DNA of 6,814 bases from Planctomycetota bacterium. GTDB taxonomy: Bacteria; Planctomycetota; B15-G4. Shown here in pieces: positions 5,017-6,814 of the stretch. The first letter of the stretch is position 1, and each line of letters starts with the position of its first letter. The stretch covers positions 1-6,814 of the forward strand of contig QNBX01000209.1 in NCBI GenBank assembly GCA_003644265.1. The letters are read 5' to 3'. The notes beneath the pieces were generated by a model that saw nothing but the letters and a program-made list of their open reading frames with translations, ran no database searches and was not told where the DNA came from. Made by a program: the position numbers and the translations under genes.

Positions 5017-6195
5017 ATGGACCAGAACATTCCGCGCGACGATACGGCCGGCGTGCAGCCCCCGGCAGACCCCGGGAGCGGCGACGCAGCAGCCTGGAAC
5101 CAGGCGCCGGCACAGGATCAGCCTCAAGCCGCAGCAGGCGGCAACCAGGAGGTCACCGCTGAGCAAGCAGCCTGGTCGGCCGATGCCGCCTACCAGCAAC
5201 AGCAGCAGCCCCAGCAGGCGGCCCCGCCGCCGGCACAGCCAGTTGACACCCAGGCGTACACGGCACCCGAGCCGCAGTCGGCGACGTACAGCGAGCAGCC
5301 CGCCCCGGCGGCGGACCCGCAGCAGCAGCCGCAGCAGCCGCAGCAGCAGGGTTACGTTCAGGCTGCCTACGCACAGCAGCAGCAGTATCAGCAGCAGCAG
5401 TATCAGCAGCAGCAGTATCAGCAGCAGCAGAGCTACGACCAGACTGCCTACGGCCAGCAGCAGCAGCCACAGCAGCAGCCGCAGTACTACGATCCGAACG
5501 CTTACGGCCAGCAGCCGCAGCAGCCTGGCTACTACGATCAGTCAGCCTACGGCCAGCAGCCGGGCTACTACGACCAGTCAGCCTACGGCCAGCAGCAGTA
5601 TCAGCAGCAGGGTAACCAGCAGCAGCCAGGCCAGCCTTACGCCTACGCCCAGCCGGGCCAGGAGCAGTGGCCGGGCCAAGAGGTCTACGACCAGAGCGTG
5701 GGCGGCTACAACCGCTCGTTCATCGCAGTCCTTGCCGGCTGGGCCATGCTGACCTGGGGTCTTGTCATCGCCATGGTCGGTGGGCTGGTGATCTGGACCA
5801 ACAGCATCCTCAGCCACATCACCGACGCCGGTATCTCCCTCAGCGCAGAGATGACGGACCTGGTCCAGAAAGCGGATGAGTCGATCGTCGCCACCGGCGG
5901 GATCCTCCTCATCCTCGGCATCGTGCACATGATCGGTGCGGTCGGCATCTGGGCCCACCGACGCTGGGGCCGCGCCTTCGGCATCGTCCTCGGCCTGCTT
6001 GGTGTGCTGACCGGTGTCGGCATCATGTTCGCGGCCGTCGGCTTCGAAGCCATCGATGTCGGTCTGGACGTCGCCATGAAGGGCGAGGAGAGTTCGCTCG
6101 CCGGCGGCTTCTTCGTCTTCGCCACGTACCTGCTCATCCTCGTGGGTATGATCGTCGGCCGACGCCAGTTCAAGAAGAAGGGCGTCGAGGGCTGA
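5017..6195 (+). CDS. Prion-like Q/Y/P-rich N-terminus fused to a four-helix membrane protein
   Basis: I do not recognise a named family beyond generic DUF4064/DUF4190-like small membrane proteins. The 392-aa protein has two halves. Residues 1-230 are a disordered, low-complexity region with almost no hydrophobic segments: Ala/Pro/Gln-rich at first, then Gln runs (60-64, 120-123, 125-128), YQQQQ repeats (124-138) and YDQSAYGQQ repeats (173-193). Charge is sparse and Tyr is regularly spaced. Residues 235-260, 290-312, 320-343 and 363-381 are four predicted membrane helices, separated by a short amphipathic loop (265-288) and the basic AHRRWGR stretch (313-319). The end GRRQFKKKG is basic, so it is probably cytoplasmic, which would put the N-terminal half in the cytoplasm too. 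No signal peptide is seen. The gene stands alone between its own promoter and a strong terminator. Envelope scaffolding or condensate formation are guesses. Confidence 0.8.
   Translation: MDQNIPRDDTAGVQPPADPGSGDAAAWNQAPAQDQPQAAAGGNQEVTAEQAAWSADAAYQQQQQPQQAAPPPAQPVDTQAYTAPEPQSATYSEQPAPAADPQQQPQQPQQQGYVQAAYAQQQQYQQQQYQQQQYQQQQSYDQTAYGQQQQPQQQPQYYDPNAYGQQPQQPGYYDQSAYGQQPGYYDQSAYGQQQYQQQGNQQQPGQPYAYAQPGQEQWPGQEVYDQSVGGYNRSFIAVLAGWAMLTWGLVIAMVGGLVIWTNSILSHITDAGISLSAEMTDLVQKADESIVATGGILLILGIVHMIGAVGIWAHRRWGRAFGIVLGLLGVLTGVGIMFAAVGFEAIDVGLDVAMKGEESSLAGGFFVFATYLLILVGMIVGRRQFKKKGVEG
5374..5430 (+). repeat. 15-bp tandem repeat (CAGCAGCAGCAGTAT) x 3.8
   Basis: Four CAG-only blocks of 12 bases (5374-5385, 5389-5400, 5404-5415, 5419-5430) are separated by three TAT codons, without a single mismatch. 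It encodes QQQQYQQQQYQQQQYQQQQ. Perfect synonymous identity (only CAG for Gln) suggests recent expansion by slippage or unequal recombination. Any change in copy number keeps the frame. Confidence 0.9.
5527..5598 (+). repeat. 36-bp direct repeat, two copies
   Basis: Copies at 5527-5562 and 5563-5598 each encode GYYDQSAYGQQ plus Pro or Gln. They differ only by a T/C in the Asp codon and at the last codon. A diverged related unit (YYDPNAYGQQPQ) precedes them at residues 157-168, so the domain seems to have grown by unit duplication. Confidence 0.85.
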
Positions 6196-6220
6196 CGCTC
6201 GACCTCCCAACGGCAGCATC

Positions 6221-6249
6221 AACGACCCCCGGATACCCCGGGGGTCGTT
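6221..6249 (+). terminator. Strong intrinsic-type terminator
   Basis: AACGACCCCCGG (6221-6232) and CCGGGGGTCGTT (6238-6249) pair perfectly over 12 bp with an ATACC loop, followed by CTTCATCTCCT. The stem starts 25 bases after the membrane-protein stop codon. The 3' side is T/C-rich rather than a pure T-run, usual for GC-rich genomes. Confidence 0.85.
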
Positions 6250-6250
6250 C

Positions 6251-6279
6251 TTCATCTCCTGCTCGTGGCTGACTATCCT
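6251..6279 (+). promoter_or_regulatory. Promoter of the aldo/keto reductase gene
   Basis: TTCATC (6251-6256), 17 bases, then TATCCT (6274-6279) preceded by TGAC. It begins right after the terminator stem. The -10 is identical to that of araD, and the leader would be about 50 nt. Confidence 0.4.
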
Positions 6280-6336
6280 GTCTCCAGCGGATCCCGGCCG
6301 AGACGTTGGCAGATGAAACACACGAAGAGGGCCTCA

Positions 6337-6814
6337 ATGACCACGATCCCGGACCTCACGCTCAACGACGGTCGCACCATCCCTCAGCTTGGGTTCGGCA
6401 CCTACCTGATCCCGCCAGATGACACTGCCGAGGTCGTGCGTGATGCGCTCAAGGTCGGCTACCGGCACATCGATACTGCCGAGATGTACGGCAACGAACG
6501 CGGAGTCGGAGAAGCTGTCCGGGCATCCGGCCTGGGTCGCGACGAGGTCTTCGTCACCAGCAAGCTGACCAATGCCTGGCACCGGCCGGACGACGCTCGC
6601 CGAGCCTTTGACGCCACGCTCGCCGAGCTTGGGTTCGACTACGTCGACCTGTTCCTCATCCACTGGCCGCTGCCCACGTTGTTCGACGGCGCCTACGTCT
6701 CCACCTGGAAGACACTCGAGGAGTTCAAGGGCGACGGTCGCGCCCGTTCTATCGGTGTGTCCAACTTCGAGAGCGCACACCTCGAGCGGTTGGCGGCGGA
6801 GACCGACACGGTGC
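6337..6814 (+). CDS. Aldo/keto reductase, N-terminal part (cut by right edge)
   Basis: The first 159 residues of a cytoplasmic NADPH-dependent aldo/keto reductase of the 2,5-diketo-D-gluconate reductase-like (AKR5) type are visible. It starts LTLNDGRTIPQLGFGTY. The catalytic tetrad of the family is complete: Asp46 and Tyr51 in HIDTAEMYGNE (44-54), Lys76 in FVTSKL (72-77) and His109 in LFLIHWP (105-111). RSIGVSNF (137-144) follows as the barrel-strand signature. The C-terminal cofactor phosphate-binding loop lies outside the window. AGAGGG (6326-6331) precedes the ATG by five bases. It follows a strong terminator and has its own promoter, so it is a separate unit; these enzymes reduce aldehydes, methylglyoxal or keto-sugars, and the exact substrate cannot be read from the sequence. 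Confidence 0.9.
   Translation, partial: MTTIPDLTLNDGRTIPQLGFGTYLIPPDDTAEVVRDALKVGYRHIDTAEMYGNERGVGEAVRASGLGRDEVFVTSKLTNAWHRPDDARRAFDATLAELGFDYVDLFLIHWPLPTLFDGAYVSTWKTLEEFKGDGRARSIGVSNFESAHLERLAAETDTV

Noticed and set aside
5374..5598. Possible CRISPR-like repeat array
   Set aside because: The repeats are contiguous, in frame and coding, with no unique spacers of constant length.
5578..6321. Long minus-strand open frame (about 247 codons) opposite the membrane-protein gene
   Set aside because: It is antisense to four hydrophobic segments, has an acidic/His-rich translation with no family signal, and would have to cross the strong terminator.

Overview
This is a GC-rich window whose gene content points to an actinobacterium. 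The evidence is an ATP-dependent DNA ligase of the mycobacterial LigC type, TANNNT -10 boxes placed 6-7 nt before start codons (leaderless style), strong GGAGG ribosome sites elsewhere, and a Pro/Gln/Tyr-rich membrane protein. I cannot name a genus from the sequence alone; a Propionibacteriaceae-like organism is only a guess.

Region 1 (1-2621) is a pentose catabolism locus. The N-terminal part of an L-arabinose isomerase (araA, minus strand) runs off the left edge. Opposite to it starts araD (L-ribulose-5-phosphate 4-epimerase), followed by an LsrG-type isomerase/ABM-fold protein and an iron-family alcohol dehydrogenase. The last two overlap by one base (TGATG). The 105-bp divergent spacer holds a near-consensus araA promoter (TTGACA-17-TACACT) with two overlapping perfect palindromes in and around its spacer. 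These also overlap the araD promoter, so one regulator could control both directions. The ribulokinase expected between AraA and AraD is not in the window.

Region 2 (2622-3075) is a gene-poor 454-bp gap. It has a hairpin directly behind the dehydrogenase and a large, interrupted 52-nt hairpin facing the 3' end of the J-domain gene.

Region 3 (3076-4951) is a divergent pair with 58 bp between start codons. On the minus strand is a J-domain protein with an ExoX-like C-terminal module; on the plus strand is LigC. Both appear to be leaderless, and the pairing suggests a DNA repair connection.

Region 4 (4952-6249) is a single-gene unit: a 392-aa protein with a prion-like Q/Y/G/P-rich N-terminal half containing DNA-level tandem repeats, four predicted membrane helices, a palindrome over its promoter and a strong 12-bp terminator.

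Region 5 (6250-6814) is the start of an aldo/keto reductase gene with its own promoter, cut by the right edge.

The most interesting points are the non-standard araD-lsrG-like-Fe-ADH operon under a shared palindromic operator, the J-domain/ExoX-C protein divergent from LigC, and the prion-like membrane protein. I see no CRISPR array, intact mobile element, tRNA or rRNA.
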